DNA of 64,000 bases from Caulobacter sp. NIBR2454 (GTDB lineage Bacteria > Pseudomonadota > Alphaproteobacteria > Caulobacterales > Caulobacteraceae). Shown piece by piece: positions 1-9,197 of this stretch. The stretch covers positions 558,001-622,000 of the forward strand of contig NZ_CP114871.1 of assembly GCF_027474405.1 (NCBI RefSeq), in the 5' to 3' direction. A program made the translations under genes and the position numbers. Within the stretch, counting starts at the first letter, position 1. Each line of letters begins with the position of its first letter. Below the pieces are notes generated by a model. That model searched no databases, was not told the DNA's origin, and saw only the letters and a program-made list of their open reading frames with translations.

Positions 1-1
1 A

Positions 2-598
2 TGGAAGCTCTACGTCGCCCAGATGTGGCTGACGATCCAGATCGCCCTCTGGGGCACGGGGATCGCGGTGCTGGCGGCGGTGCCGCTCGGTCTGGCCGGC
101 GCGCGCAATATCTCGCCGCCGTGGATTCGCCATCCGGTTCGTCGCCTGATGGACGTGCTGCGGTCGGTGCCCGATCTGGTCATCGGCACGGTGTTCATCG
201 TCGCCGTGGGCCTGGGCCCGTTCGCGGGGGTGATGGCCCTGGCCCTGAACACCGGCGGCGTCCTGGGCAAGCTGTTCTCCGAAGCCGTCGAGTCCATCGA
301 CAAGGGCCCGGTCGAGGGCGTGCGCGCCACCGGCGCCGCGCCCCTGCAGGAGATCGTTTGGGGGGTGATCCCGCAGGTGGCTCCCCTGTGGACCTCTTAT
401 GCTCTCTATCGCTTTGAATCGAACAGCCGCGCGGCGACCGTGCTGGGCCTGATCGGCGCCGGCGGCATCGGTCAGGTGCTGTTCGATAACCTCAACAGCT
501 TTTCCTACGCCAATGTCGCCGCCATCGCGGTGGTGATCGTGGCCGCGGTCAGCCTGATTGACCTTCTGTCCCAGGCGATCCGCGGGCGTCTGCTGTAA
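2..598 (+). CDS. phnE: Phosphonate ABC transporter permease PhnE, C-terminal part
   Basis: This is the inner-membrane permease subunit of a phosphonate importer. The reading frame is open to the left edge, so the N-terminus lies outside the window and only about 198 residues are seen. Several hydrophobic segments are visible. A binding-protein-dependent permease loop (GPVEGVRATGAAPLQEIVWG) should contact the PhnC ATPase. The end (GAGGIGQVLFDNLNSFSY) is typical of PhnE. Partner phn genes would lie upstream. The nearby PlcP/glycosyltransferase pair is also of phosphate-starvation type, so this end of the window may belong to the Pho regulon (inference). Family assignment is firm; substrate range (phosphonate, phosphite or phosphate) is not. 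Confidence 0.85.
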   Translation, partial: WKLYVAQMWLTIQIALWGTGIAVLAAVPLGLAGARNISPPWIRHPVRRLMDVLRSVPDLVIGTVFIVAVGLGPFAGVMALALNTGGVLGKLFSEAVESIDKGPVEGVRATGAAPLQEIVWGVIPQVAPLWTSYALYRFESNSRAATVLGLIGAGGIGQVLFDNLNSFSYANVAAIAVVIVAAVSLIDLLSQAIRGRLL

Positions 599-612
599 CG
601 CCTTCAAACTTC

Positions 613-646
613 GCGGGCCTTGCGTCTATAGTCGCGCAAGGCCCGC
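613..646 (+). terminator. Strong hairpin after phnE
   Basis: A 12-bp perfect inverted repeat (GCGGGCCTTGCG at 613-624 and CGCAAGGCCCGC at 635-646, 10-nt loop) lies 15 bases after the phnE stop. No clear T-run follows, so it is a probable but not canonical terminator. Confidence 0.5.
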
Positions 647-714
647 CCGCGCCTTGAAAGCAAGTCGGGTTCGTCCGCCGCTCCTGGCCGGACGTCGCTC
701 AGCCTTCAGAGGCC

Positions 715-2010
715 ATGACACTACTCGCCATCGCTATCGTCCTTTTCCTCGTTCTCCTGAACGGGGTTTTCGCCATGTCCGAACTGGCGGTGGTCTCATC
801 CCGCCGCGCACGGCTGCAGACCCTCGCGGATCGAGGCGACAAGGGCGCCAAGATCGCGCTCGCCATGGCGGAAAACCCGACGCGGTTCCTGTCGGCCGTG
901 CAGGTGGGCATCACCCTGATCGGCATCCTGGCCGGCGCCTACGGACAAGCCACCATCGCTGGGGCGTTCGATGCCTGGCTCGAACAGTTTCCGGTGGTCG
1001 GCCCCTATTCGGAGATCATCGCCACCGCCGTGGTGGTCGTGGCCATCACCTATGTCTCGCTGGTGTTCGGCGAACTGGCGCCCAAGCGCCTGGCCCTGAT
1101 CCATCCCGAGGCCATCGCCCGTCGCATGGCGCCGCCGCTTGCGCTCATGGCTGCGGCGATGCGGCCCTTCGTGACCCTGCTGACCTCGTCCACCGCCGGC
1201 GTTCTGCGCCTGTTGGGCGTGCGGGACGAGCGGACCAACAACATCACCTCCGAAGAGGTCGAGACCGTCCTGGCCGAGGGGGCCGACGCGGGCCTGATCG
1301 AACCGGAAGAGCGCTCGATGATCCAGGAAGTTTTGCGTTTGGGCGATCGTCAGGTGCGGGTCGCGATGACGCCGCGCCGCGACATCTTCTGGGTCTCCCT
1401 CGCCGACACCCAGGCCGAGACCCTGGCCGAGATCCGCCAGTGCCCCTATTCGCGCATCGTCGTGGCTCATGGCTCCGACCTCGACGGCGACGTGGGGGTG
1501 GTGCTCAAGAAAGATCTCGCCGACGCCCTGCTGACAGGCGGGGCGCTGGACCTTGCCGCCTTGGTTCAGCAGCCGGTCGCCATCCCTGAGAGCATGTCGC
1601 TGCTGCGCGCCTTGGCCCTGTTCAAGAGCACGCACCTGCATCTGGCGCTGGTGGTGGACGAGTTCGGCTCGCTGCAGGGGGTGATCACCCCGCTGGACCT
1701 GCTTGAGATGATCGCCGGCGACTTCCCCGAAGCGCATGACGAGGTCGATGGCCGAATGATCCGCCGCGAGGACGGCTCATGGCTCGTCGACGCCCGCCTG
1801 AGCCTGGAGGAGTTGAACGAGATCCTGGGCGAGCAGTTCGAGGTCGAGGGGGACTATCACACCGTGGCCGGTCTTGTTCTGGACCGCCTGGGCCGCATCC
1901 CGCGCGAGGGCGAAATCCTGGAACTCGGCGCCTTTGATGTGGAGATCGTTGATATGGACGGCTCGCGGATCGACAAGCTGATCCTGCGGACCGCCAAGCC
2001 CCGGGCCTAG
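715..2010 (+). CDS. CNNM/HlyC-CorC family membrane protein with CBS domains
   Basis: This 431-residue protein has the order DUF21/CNNM transmembrane domain (about 1-195), paired CBS domains (about 205-335) and a C-terminal CorC/HlyC domain (about 350-425). The N-terminus is hydrophobic and carries the small-residue motif FAMSELAVVSSRRARL of the CNNM core. The CBS region contains the VVDEFGSLQGVITPLDLLE type of sequence. These proteins are annotated as haemolysin-like (TlyC) but are generally considered ion, probably Mg2+, transport or efflux proteins of the inner membrane. It stands alone between a hairpin and a convergent glycosyltransferase gene whose stop overlaps it by 4 bases. Family is certain, transported ion is inferred. 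Confidence 0.88.
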   Translation: MTLLAIAIVLFLVLLNGVFAMSELAVVSSRRARLQTLADRGDKGAKIALAMAENPTRFLSAVQVGITLIGILAGAYGQATIAGAFDAWLEQFPVVGPYSEIIATAVVVVAITYVSLVFGELAPKRLALIHPEAIARRMAPPLALMAAAMRPFVTLLTSSTAGVLRLLGVRDERTNNITSEEVETVLAEGADAGLIEPEERSMIQEVLRLGDRQVRVAMTPRRDIFWVSLADTQAETLAEIRQCPYSRIVVAHGSDLDGDVGVVLKKDLADALLTGGALDLAALVQQPVAIPESMSLLRALALFKSTHLHLALVVDEFGSLQGVITPLDLLEMIAGDFPEAHDEVDGRMIRREDGSWLVDARLSLEELNEILGEQFEVEGDYHTVAGLVLDRLGRIPREGEILELGAFDVEIVDMDGSRIDKLILRTAKPRA

Positions 2011-3119
2011 GCCGCCTTGCCGGCTGTTCCGCGACGCAGGCGGGCCAGTCGGCGCAACCGGCGCCAGAAGCGCGTTTTTTCGGGCTCGGGATAGGGCTGC
2101 AGATTCTGCAGGAATTCCTCCGCGCAGGCGCGCCAGGAATACTTCTCGGCGAAGGCGCGCACCGCCTTGCGATCCAGTTCCAGGCAGTCGAGGCAGGCCT
2201 GGCGCAGGTCGCCGTCATAGCCCTCCGCCAGCACCCCGCATCCCGAACCCGGGATGATGTCTATCGGACCAGGGGCCGAGAATGCGGCCACGGGCACGCC
2301 GGCCGCCATGGCTTCCAGGATCACCAGGCCGAAGGTGTCGGTCAGGGACGGGAAGACGAAGACGTCGGCGCAGGCGAAGGCCTGGGCCAGTTCGTCGCCG
2401 AACTTGGCGCCGGTGAACACCACGTCGGGATATTGTTCGGCCAGCTCTTCACGCTGCGGTCCGTCGCCGACGATCACCTTGGTGCCGGGCAGATCCAGGG
2501 CCGCGAAGGCCTCGATGTTCTTCTCCACCGCCACCCGGCCGACATTAAGGAAGATCGGACGAGCCAGGCCCTCGAAGACGTCAGGATCGCCCTTCTTGCG
2601 GGGCCGGAAGACATCGACGTCCACCCCGCGAGACCAGGGCGAGATGTTGCGGAAGCCATGTGTGATCAGCTCGTCGCGCATGGTGGGCGTCGCCACCATC
2701 AGCCGGCCCGACGGCTTGTGGAACCAGCGCATGTAGGCGTAGCCGGCGCCCAGGGCCAAGGGCTGGGGCAGGGGCAGGCGCGCCGAGACATATTCGGGAA
2801 AGCGGGTGTGGTAGCTGGTGGTGAAGGGCAGTCGCCATTCCAGGCATATACGCCGCGCCGCCAGCCCGATCGGACCCTCGGTGGCGATGTGAATCGCCTC
2901 GGGCTCGAAGGACTTGAACTTTTCCTGCACCGGCTCGTACGCCCCCAGAGCCAGCTTGATCTCCGGATAGGTGGGCATGGGGACGGTTGGGAACTGATCG
3001 GGGCTCACCACCTCGACCTCGTGACCCATGGCCTTGAGCTCGGCCATAACGCGGGTGAGGGTGCGCACGACGCCGTTGACCTGCGGCTCCCAGGCGTCGG
3101 TGGCGAGCAGAATCCTCAT
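2007..3119 (-). CDS. GT4-family glycosyltransferase, probable Agt-type glycolipid synthase
   Basis: This 370-residue GT-B glycosyltransferase has an N-terminal Rossmann half (MRILLATDAWEPQVNGVVRT) and a C-terminal sugar-nucleotide-binding half with VGRVAVEKN, VGDGPQREEL and the E-x7-E type motif FPSLTDTFGLVILEAMAAG. The ATG overlaps the stop of the upstream phosphoesterase gene (TGATG), so the two are translationally coupled. In rhizobia and marine Rhodobacterales a PlcP phosphoesterase next to an Agt glycosyltransferase turns phospholipid into glycolipid when phosphate is short. The same arrangement here suggests that Agt makes glucosyl- or glucuronosyl-diacylglycerol. Family is firm; the acceptor is inferred from context. 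Confidence 0.82.
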   Translation of the reverse strand: MRILLATDAWEPQVNGVVRTLTRVMAELKAMGHEVEVVSPDQFPTVPMPTYPEIKLALGAYEPVQEKFKSFEPEAIHIATEGPIGLAARRICLEWRLPFTTSYHTRFPEYVSARLPLPQPLALGAGYAYMRWFHKPSGRLMVATPTMRDELITHGFRNISPWSRGVDVDVFRPRKKGDPDVFEGLARPIFLNVGRVAVEKNIEAFAALDLPGTKVIVGDGPQREELAEQYPDVVFTGAKFGDELAQAFACADVFVFPSLTDTFGLVILEAMAAGVPVAAFSAPGPIDIIPGSGCGVLAEGYDGDLRQACLDCLELDRKAVRAFAEKYSWRACAEEFLQNLQPYPEPEKTRFWRRLRRLARLRRGTAGKAA

Positions 3120-3937
3120 CAGGCGGCGATCGTCTCCGGGACGGGCGAAAGGGCGCGTGGCGTCTTACGGTCGATCATCGACCACGAACGCTCCTTGGCC
3201 CACTCCAGAATCTCCAGCCGTCCGTCGGCATGCTCAACGAGCGCCGTGCAGCTTTCGACCCAGTCGCCGTCGTTGATATAGGTGATGCCGTCGATGTCGC
3301 GCATCTCGGCCTTGTGAATATGGCCACAGATCACGCCGTCGACTCCGCGACGTCGCGCTTCTTCAGCGACGGCGGACTCGAAGTTTTCGATGAACTGCAG
3401 CGCGTTCTTCACCTTGACCTTCAGATAGGCCGACAAGCTCCAGTAGCCGAGCCCCATCCGCCTTCTCAGGCGATTTGCGACGGTGTTCAGCATCAAAATC
3501 GTCCTATAGGACCAATCGCCGACGAAGGCGAGCCATCTGGCGTGCTGCACCACACCATCGAACTCGTCGCCGTGGACCACCAGGAAGCGCCGCCCGTCTG
3601 CGGTTTCGTGAATGGCCTCGCGCTGCACCACCACCCCGCCGAAGTGGACGCCGCAGAAGTCGCGGACCCCCTCGTCATGGTTGCCGGGCACATAGATCAC
3701 CTCGCAGCCCTTGCGGGCCATGCGCAGGATCTTCTGGATGACGTCATTGTGGGCCTGGGGCCAGTGCCAGCCGCTGCGCAGCTTCCAGCCGTCGATGATG
3801 TCGCCGACGAGGTAGAGCTTGTCGCATTCGATCTGTTTGATGAAGTCCAGCAGCAACTCGGCCTGGCAGCCGCGCGTGCCCAGGTGGATGTCGGAGATGA
3901 AAACGCTACGGAAGCTGCGGATCGACTCAACGCTCAT
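3119..3937 (-). CDS. plcP: Calcineurin-like metallophosphoesterase, probable PlcP phospholipase (LpxH-like)
   Basis: This 272-residue protein carries all the metal-binding motifs of the family: DIHLG near residue 17, GDIIDGW, GNHDEG, HGDEF and the final CGHIHKAE. Such proteins are commonly annotated UDP-2,3-diacylglucosamine diphosphatase, but the length and the coupled downstream glycosyltransferase fit PlcP better. PlcP cleaves phosphatidylcholine or phosphatidylglycerol to diacylglycerol in phosphate starvation. It is the first gene of a two-gene operon transcribed away from a tetR gene, and a Pho-box-like sequence lies about 50-67 bases upstream. A true LpxH would be expected among lipid A genes, which are absent here. 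Fold is certain; the PlcP role is an inference. Confidence 0.75.
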   Translation of the reverse strand: MSVESIRSFRSVFISDIHLGTRGCQAELLLDFIKQIECDKLYLVGDIIDGWKLRSGWHWPQAHNDVIQKILRMARKGCEVIYVPGNHDEGVRDFCGVHFGGVVVQREAIHETADGRRFLVVHGDEFDGVVQHARWLAFVGDWSYRTILMLNTVANRLRRRMGLGYWSLSAYLKVKVKNALQFIENFESAVAEEARRRGVDGVICGHIHKAEMRDIDGITYINDGDWVESCTALVEHADGRLEILEWAKERSWSMIDRKTPRALSPVPETIAA

Positions 3938-3986
3938 GACTGAAAGCCCCCATCCGGATAAATGGGACGGCGATTAGGCTGATTGC

Positions 3987-4004
3987 ATGTCGCCTCGGTG
4001 ACAG
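3987..4004 (-). promoter_or_regulatory. Candidate Pho box upstream of plcP-agt
   Basis: Read on the minus strand the sequence is CTGTCACCGAGGCGACAT. This is a 7-bp half close to the Pho consensus CTGTCAT, a 4-base spacer and a weaker second half (GCGACAT) in the correct 11-base register. It lies about 50 bases before the plcP start. The second half matches poorly, so this is a candidate only. Confidence 0.4.
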
Positions 4005-4085
4005 CCGCCTTATGAACGAGCAAGCGGAGCCTTGCGCCACAAGGCCTGTTGCAGCGCAGCAGGCCGCCCTCTATGGCAGAGAATC

Positions 4086-4727
4086 ATGGATGTCGATCAA
4101 ACCGCGTTGCGTCCCGCCAAGGACACGCCCAAGTCGCTGAAGACGCGGGCGCGCATTCTTGACCGCGCCATGAACCTGATCGCCGAGATCGGCTATCACG
4201 CGGCCACAAACGCCGCGATCGCCGAGGCTTCCGATCTGACCCGCGGGGCGATGCTCTACCATTTCCCGACCCGCGAGGCTCTGGTCGAGGCGGCGGTTGT
4301 CCACATCCACACCGAGCGCACCCGCCTGTTCGAGGCGGCCAGTCGCACCCTGGCGCCGGGCGCCGACGTGACCGAGCACGCCATCGATACCTATTGGGAG
4401 CTGCTGCACACCAAGCCCTTCATCGCCTTCCAGGAGATGGAGGCGGCGGGCCGCACCGAGCCGGCGGTGGCCGAGCTGGTGGCGAAGGCCCAGGCCGAGT
4501 TCGACCGCGCCCAGGCCGGCGATCATTTCATGAAGATGCTGCACGCCGGCGCCGGTCCGCGCTTCCAGGCCAGCCGCGACCTCGCCCGCTTCATGCTGGA
4601 GGGTCTCGCCCGCGCCAAGCTGACCTACGATTCAGAGGCCCGCATCGCCCGCCTGCTGCAGGTGATCAAGCGCGCCACCCACATGCTGAACCGCAAGGGC
4701 GGCGTGCAGGACCTCTGGCCGGACTGA
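4086..4727 (+). CDS. TetR/AcrR family transcriptional regulator
   Basis: This 213-residue protein has a typical TetR N-terminal helix-turn-helix at about residues 15-65 ([20 protein letters not shown], then [17 protein letters not shown]) and a helical ligand-binding C-terminus. The ATG at 4086 was chosen over an upstream in-frame start at 4032 because the helix-turn-helix then begins at the usual distance from the N-terminus. It is divergent from plcP-agt and sits 22 bases before the luciferase-like oxidoreductase gene in the same direction, so the two may be co-transcribed and the regulator may control that enzyme. Ligand unknown. Confidence 0.85.
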   Translation: MDVDQTALRPAKDTPKSLKTRARILDRAMNLIAEIGYHAATNAAIAEASDLTRGAMLYHFPTREALVEAAVVHIHTERTRLFEAASRTLAPGADVTEHAIDTYWELLHTKPFIAFQEMEAAGRTEPAVAELVAKAQAEFDRAQAGDHFMKMLHAGAGPRFQASRDLARFMLEGLARAKLTYDSEARIARLLQVIKRATHMLNRKGGVQDLWPD

Positions 4728-4749
4728 CACTCGGCTCCCGCCTTCCTAT

Positions 4750-5747
<998 letters not shown>

Positions 5748-5751
<4 letters not shown>

Positions 5752-6212
5752 GTACCGTGGACGGGCAGGGCGGTGGTGAACTTGATCTGCTCCATGGCGA
5801 AGGATGACGAGACATCCGTCAGCGGCGCCGTGGCGATCAGGCGTTTGTAGAACCGGTCATAGGCGCCGATGTCCTTGACGATCACCTTCATCAGGTAGTC
5901 GACCTCGCCGCTCATCCGATAGAGTTCCACTACCTCCGGCAGGCTGCGCGCGCCCGCGGCGAAGGTGGTCAGCCATTCTTCGTCGTGACGATTGGTGCGG
6001 ATCGCCACGAACACGGTCAGCGACAGGCCCAGGGCCTCGCGGTCTAGCAACGCCACCCGCTTGGTGATCACGCCCGCGTCCTGCAAGCGCTTCACCCGCT
6101 TCCAGCACGGGGTCTGCGACAGACCCACCCGTTCGGCCAGTTCCGCGACGGGGACGGTCGCGTCCTCCTGGAGAATCGCCATAAGGCGGCGGTCGATGGT
6201 GTCAAATTCCAT
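5748..6212 (-). CDS. Lrp/AsnC family transcriptional regulator
   Basis: This 154-residue protein has the two-part Lrp architecture. The N-terminal winged helix-turn-helix ([20 protein letters not shown], then [20 protein letters not shown]) spans about residues 5-60, and the C-terminal RAM effector domain follows with [20 protein letters not shown] sequence around residues 95-120. Members bind amino acids and usually repress their own gene. An inverted-repeat cluster (AGAGAA/TTCTCT) directly upstream is a likely autoregulatory operator. It is convergent with the LLM oxidoreductase gene and divergent from the DUF6356 gene. The family call is firm; target pathway unknown. Confidence 0.9.
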
Positions 6213-6251
6213 ATTCTCTGCTTTCGGCGATTTAGAGAATTATGTTCTCTA
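6213..6251. promoter_or_regulatory. Inverted-repeat operator, probably for the Lrp/AsnC regulator
   Basis: A perfect 7-bp inverted repeat with a 5-base spacer, TAGAGAATTATGTTCTCTA, occupies 6233-6251. A third half-site ATTCTCT at 6213-6219 pairs with AGAGAAT at 6234-6240. The cluster abuts the start codon of the Lrp gene at 6212, where autorepression by such proteins is usual. Confidence 0.5.
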
Positions 6252-6334
6252 GATTAACCGCTGCGAAACCTTATCGGCAATGCGTTTTCTCCTAATCCGC
6301 GCGAGGATTCCCTGAGCTTTCAAGGAACGCCGCG

Positions 6335-6592
6335 ATGATCGAGTCCTTCACCCGTCATCCCGCCCAGGTCGGCGAGACCTATGGCGGCCACATGCGGACC
6401 GCCTTCGGCTTTGGTTTCACCATGATCGGCGCGGGCCTAGCCTGCGTGCTGCACGGTCTGTTTCCCTTTCTCTTCGTCCGCACGGGCAGCCAGTGTGTCG
6501 AGCGGCTGCACGCCCGCATGAGCTGCCGCAACGCCTCCGCCCATTCTCACGGCGCGGCGCCGATCAAGGCTGTCGCGGACGCGGAGCGGTGA
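6335..6592 (+). CDS. Small DUF6356-like membrane protein
   Basis: This 85-residue protein resembles the DUF6356 family. It starts with ESFTRHPAQVGETYGGHMRT and has one hydrophobic segment of about 20 residues (FGFTMIGAGLACVLHGLFPF) followed by a conserved tail rich in Cys and His (VERLHARMSCR, then SHGAA). Family function is unknown. The location is probably the inner membrane. The stop overlaps the GTG start of the YeiH-like exporter gene (GTGA), implying coupled expression. It is divergent from the Lrp gene and may share its operator region. Confidence 0.75.
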   Translation: MIESFTRHPAQVGETYGGHMRTAFGFGFTMIGAGLACVLHGLFPFLFVRTGSQCVERLHARMSCRNASAHSHGAAPIKAVADAER

Positions 6593-7608
6593 GCCTGATC
6601 AACCCGGCTGACCGGTCTTCGCCAGCCCACTGGTTCGGCCCAGGCCTCATCGCCGCCGGCCTCATCGCCTTCATCGCCCAGGCCGCTGCGCCCCTGACTC
6701 ATATGCCGGCCCCGCTGCTGGCCGTGGCGCTGGGCCTGGCGCTCGGCGCCGCCAATCTCGGCCCCATGCTCGCGCCGGGCCTGGGCCTGTGGTCCAAGCC
6801 GGGCTTGCAACTTGGCGTGGCCCTGATGGGCGCCCAGATCACATTCGCCGAGATGGCGGCCCTCGGTGCTCCAGCTCTTGTCGCCGGCGGCGCCATCGTC
6901 CTGGCCGGCGTGGCGGCGGGTTCAGGTCTTGGCGTGCTGCTGGGCCTGCCTCTGGCCGAGGCCGCCATCGCCGCCTGCGCGGTATCGATCTGCGGCGCCT
7001 CGGCCGCCCTGGCCGCGGCGCAGACCGCGCCCTCGACCCCGCAAATCCAGCGCACCACCGCCTTCGTGGTGGTCGGGGTGAACATCCTGTCGACCGCGGC
7101 CATGCTGCTGTATCCGCTGCTGGCCCACGCTATGGGGTTCAGCGCGCATCAGGCCGGCGTGTTCTTCGGCCTCTCCATCCATGACGTGGCCCAGGTCGCT
7201 GGCGCCGGCCAGTCGGTGTCGCCGGAAGCCGCCGATGCGGCGGCTCTCTCCAAACTGGCGCGCATATTGTGGCTCGGCCCGGCGGTGGTGCTGGTGGGAA
7301 TCATCCTCGCTCGCTTCGCGGCGGCCCCCGCGGGAGAGCGGCCCGCGCTGAAGGCGCCCCCGCTGTTCGTCTGGGGTTTCGCGGCCCTGATCCTGGCGCG
7401 GGGCCTGCACCTGCTGCCTCAGCCTCTGGTCGAGGCGATGGCCGCCACATCGCGCATCCTGCTGCTCGGCGGGGTGGCTGCGATTTCGGCCCAGATCGGA
7501 CCCAAGGCCCTGCTCGGCGTGCAGCCGAAGCTGGCGGCTGCTCTGGTGGGAACGACCATCCTGGTCGGCGGAGCGGCCCTGCTCGCCGCGGCCCTGCTGA
7601 TCGTCTGA
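6589..7608 (+). CDS. yeiH: YeiH family putative sulfate exporter
   Basis: This 339-residue integral membrane protein has about ten hydrophobic segments. Family-typical sequences include LGLALGAANLGPMLAPGL, LWSKPGLQLGVALMGAQIT, SICGASAALAAA and GLSIHDVAQVAGAGQSVS. YeiH proteins (UPF0324) are annotated as putative sulfate exporters, without strong biochemical proof. The GTG at 6589, which overlaps the preceding stop, gives the usual family length; a longer frame from 6493 would run through the upstream gene. A good hairpin terminator follows at 7623. Confidence 0.85.
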   Translation: MSLINPADRSSPAHWFGPGLIAAGLIAFIAQAAAPLTHMPAPLLAVALGLALGAANLGPMLAPGLGLWSKPGLQLGVALMGAQITFAEMAALGAPALVAGGAIVLAGVAAGSGLGVLLGLPLAEAAIAACAVSICGASAALAAAQTAPSTPQIQRTTAFVVVGVNILSTAAMLLYPLLAHAMGFSAHQAGVFFGLSIHDVAQVAGAGQSVSPEAADAAALSKLARILWLGPAVVLVGIILARFAAAPAGERPALKAPPLFVWGFAALILARGLHLLPQPLVEAMAATSRILLLGGVAAISAQIGPKALLGVQPKLAAALVGTTILVGGAALLAAALLIV

Positions 7609-7622
7609 TTGAAAATGCGCAG

Positions 7623-7640
7623 GCCTCCGCGCACGGAGGC
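7623..7640 (+). terminator. Rho-independent terminator after yeiH
   Basis: The 7-bp stem GCCTCCG/CGGAGGC with a CGCA tetraloop is followed by TTTGCCATTT. It starts 15 bases after the yeiH stop. Confidence 0.75.
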
Positions 7641-7698
7641 TTTGCCATTTGGCTTTCACCGCGCCATGGTCCGCCCAAACCAAGGGGGGAACACCCAA

Positions 7699-9102
7699 AT
7701 GAGCTTCATCACACGCCGTAAATCCATCGACGCGCTCGCCGCGGTGGACGCGCGGCACCGTCTTACGCCCACCCTCAGCTGGCCGCATCTCGTGGCTCTT
7801 GGCGTCGGCGCCATCGTCGGCACGGGCATCTACACCCTGACCGGCATCGGCGCCGGGCTGGCCGGCCCTGGCGTGATCCTGTCCTTCGCCATCGCCGGCG
7901 CGATCTGCGCCTGTGCTGCGCTCTGCTACGCCGAGATGGCCACCCTGATCCCGGCCTCGGGCAGCGCCTATACCTACAGCTACTCGGTGATGGGCGAACT
8001 GGTCGCCTGGGTCGTGGGCTGGAGCCTGATCCTGGAATACACCGTCGTCTGCTCGGCGGTGGCGGTGGGCTGGTCGGCCCACGTTCAGCCCTTCCTGTCC
8101 GGCCTCGGCTTCCCGGCCGAACTCATGGCCGGTCCCCACGCGGGCGGCGTCGTCAACCTGCCGGCGATCTTCATCTGCTTCCTGGTGGCGGGCCTGCTGT
8201 CGGCGGGCACCAAGGAAAGCGCCAACATCAACATGGTCTTGGTCGCCGTGAAGATCGTGGCCCTGGCGGCCTTCGTCTTCATCACTCTGCCGACCTTTGA
8301 CGCCAGCCACTTCACGCCGTTCATGCCGAACGGCTTCTCGGGCCAGACCAACGGGACCGAGAAGATCGGCGTCATGGCCGCCGCGGCCCTGATCTTCTTC
8401 GCCTTCTACGGCTTCGACGCGGTGTCCACCGCCGCCGAGGAGACCAAGAACCCCAAGCGAGACCTGACCATCGGCATCGTCGGTTCGATGCTGATCTGCA
8501 CGGCCATCTACATGCTGGTCGCCGCGGTCGCCATCGGCGCCAGCCGCGCAGAAGTGTTCTCCAAGAGCGAGGCCCCGCTGGTCTTCATCCTGGAAACCCT
8601 GAATCAGCCCGCCATCGCCAAGGTCGTGGCCGCCGCCGCGGTCGTGGCCCTGCCCACCGTCATCATGGCCTTCATGTTCGGGCAGAGCCGCATCTTCTTC
8701 GTCATGGCCCGCGACGGCCTGCTGCCGCGCGGCCTGGCCAGCGTGAACAAGAAGACCGGCACCCCCGTCGTCATGACCATGCTGACGGGCGCCATCGCCG
8801 CGGCCATCGCCGGCTTCTTCCCCCTGAAGGAGATCGCCGAACTGGCCAACGCCGGCACCCTGGCCGCCTTCATCGCGGTGGCGTTGTCGGTGATCATTCT
8901 GCGTCGCCGCGAGCCGAACCGTCCGCGGGTCTTCAAGACCCCTGTGTGGTTCATCGTGGCCCCGGCCGCGATCCTGGGCTGCCTCTATCTTTTCTGGAGC
9001 CTGCCCCAATCGACCCAGATCCGCTTCCTCATCTGGAACGTGATCGGGGTTGTGGTCTATCTTCTCTACAGCCGCCACGCGAGCGAGCTCGCCAAGGCAT
9101 AG
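7699..9102 (+). CDS. APC-superfamily amino acid permease
   Basis: This 467-residue transporter has about twelve membrane segments. The N-terminal GVGAIVGTGIYTLTG is the substrate-binding unwound helix of the APC family, and AYTYSYSVMGELVAWVVGW and FFAFYGFDAVSTAAEETKNP follow. It is most similar in style to the cationic amino acid transporter (CAT/YfnA-like) subgroup. The ATG at 7699 with AAGGGGGGA upstream is preferred to an in-frame start at 7609 that would cross the preceding terminator. It stands between two hairpin terminators and so is probably monocistronic. Substrate specificity is not visible. Confidence 0.87.
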   Translation: MSFITRRKSIDALAAVDARHRLTPTLSWPHLVALGVGAIVGTGIYTLTGIGAGLAGPGVILSFAIAGAICACAALCYAEMATLIPASGSAYTYSYSVMGELVAWVVGWSLILEYTVVCSAVAVGWSAHVQPFLSGLGFPAELMAGPHAGGVVNLPAIFICFLVAGLLSAGTKESANINMVLVAVKIVALAAFVFITLPTFDASHFTPFMPNGFSGQTNGTEKIGVMAAAALIFFAFYGFDAVSTAAEETKNPKRDLTIGIVGSMLICTAIYMLVAAVAIGASRAEVFSKSEAPLVFILETLNQPAIAKVVAAAAVVALPTVIMAFMFGQSRIFFVMARDGLLPRGLASVNKKTGTPVVMTMLTGAIAAAIAGFFPLKEIAELANAGTLAAFIAVALSVIILRRREPNRPRVFKTPVWFIVAPAAILGCLYLFWSLPQSTQIRFLIWNVIGVVVYLLYSRHASELAKA

Positions 9103-9110
9103 CCAACGCG

Positions 9111-9136
9111 CCCCTCCCTCGTTCGCGGGGGAGGGG
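9111..9136 (+). terminator. Rho-independent terminator after the amino acid permease
   Basis: The 8-bp stem CCCCTCCC (9111-9118)/GGGAGGGG (9129-9136) is followed by TTTGCCTTAT. It begins 8 bases after the permease stop. Confidence 0.75.
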
Positions 9137-9197
9137 TTTGCCTTATATAACAACGCTTGGCGAGTATGGTTAAGGCGTGGGTAAGGATTTCATTTGA

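Noticed and set aside
3119..3937. lpxH in lipid A synthesis
   Set aside because: The motifs are shared with PlcP, and the coupled glycosyltransferase, Pho-like box and lack of lipid A neighbours favour lipid remodelling; the alternative is kept open in the annotation.
6922..9153. 743-codon open frame on the minus strand
   Set aside because: It lies antisense to the yeiH and amino acid permease genes, which have clear families. The translated sequence is Gly/Asp/His/Arg-rich shadow sequence and crosses two terminators.
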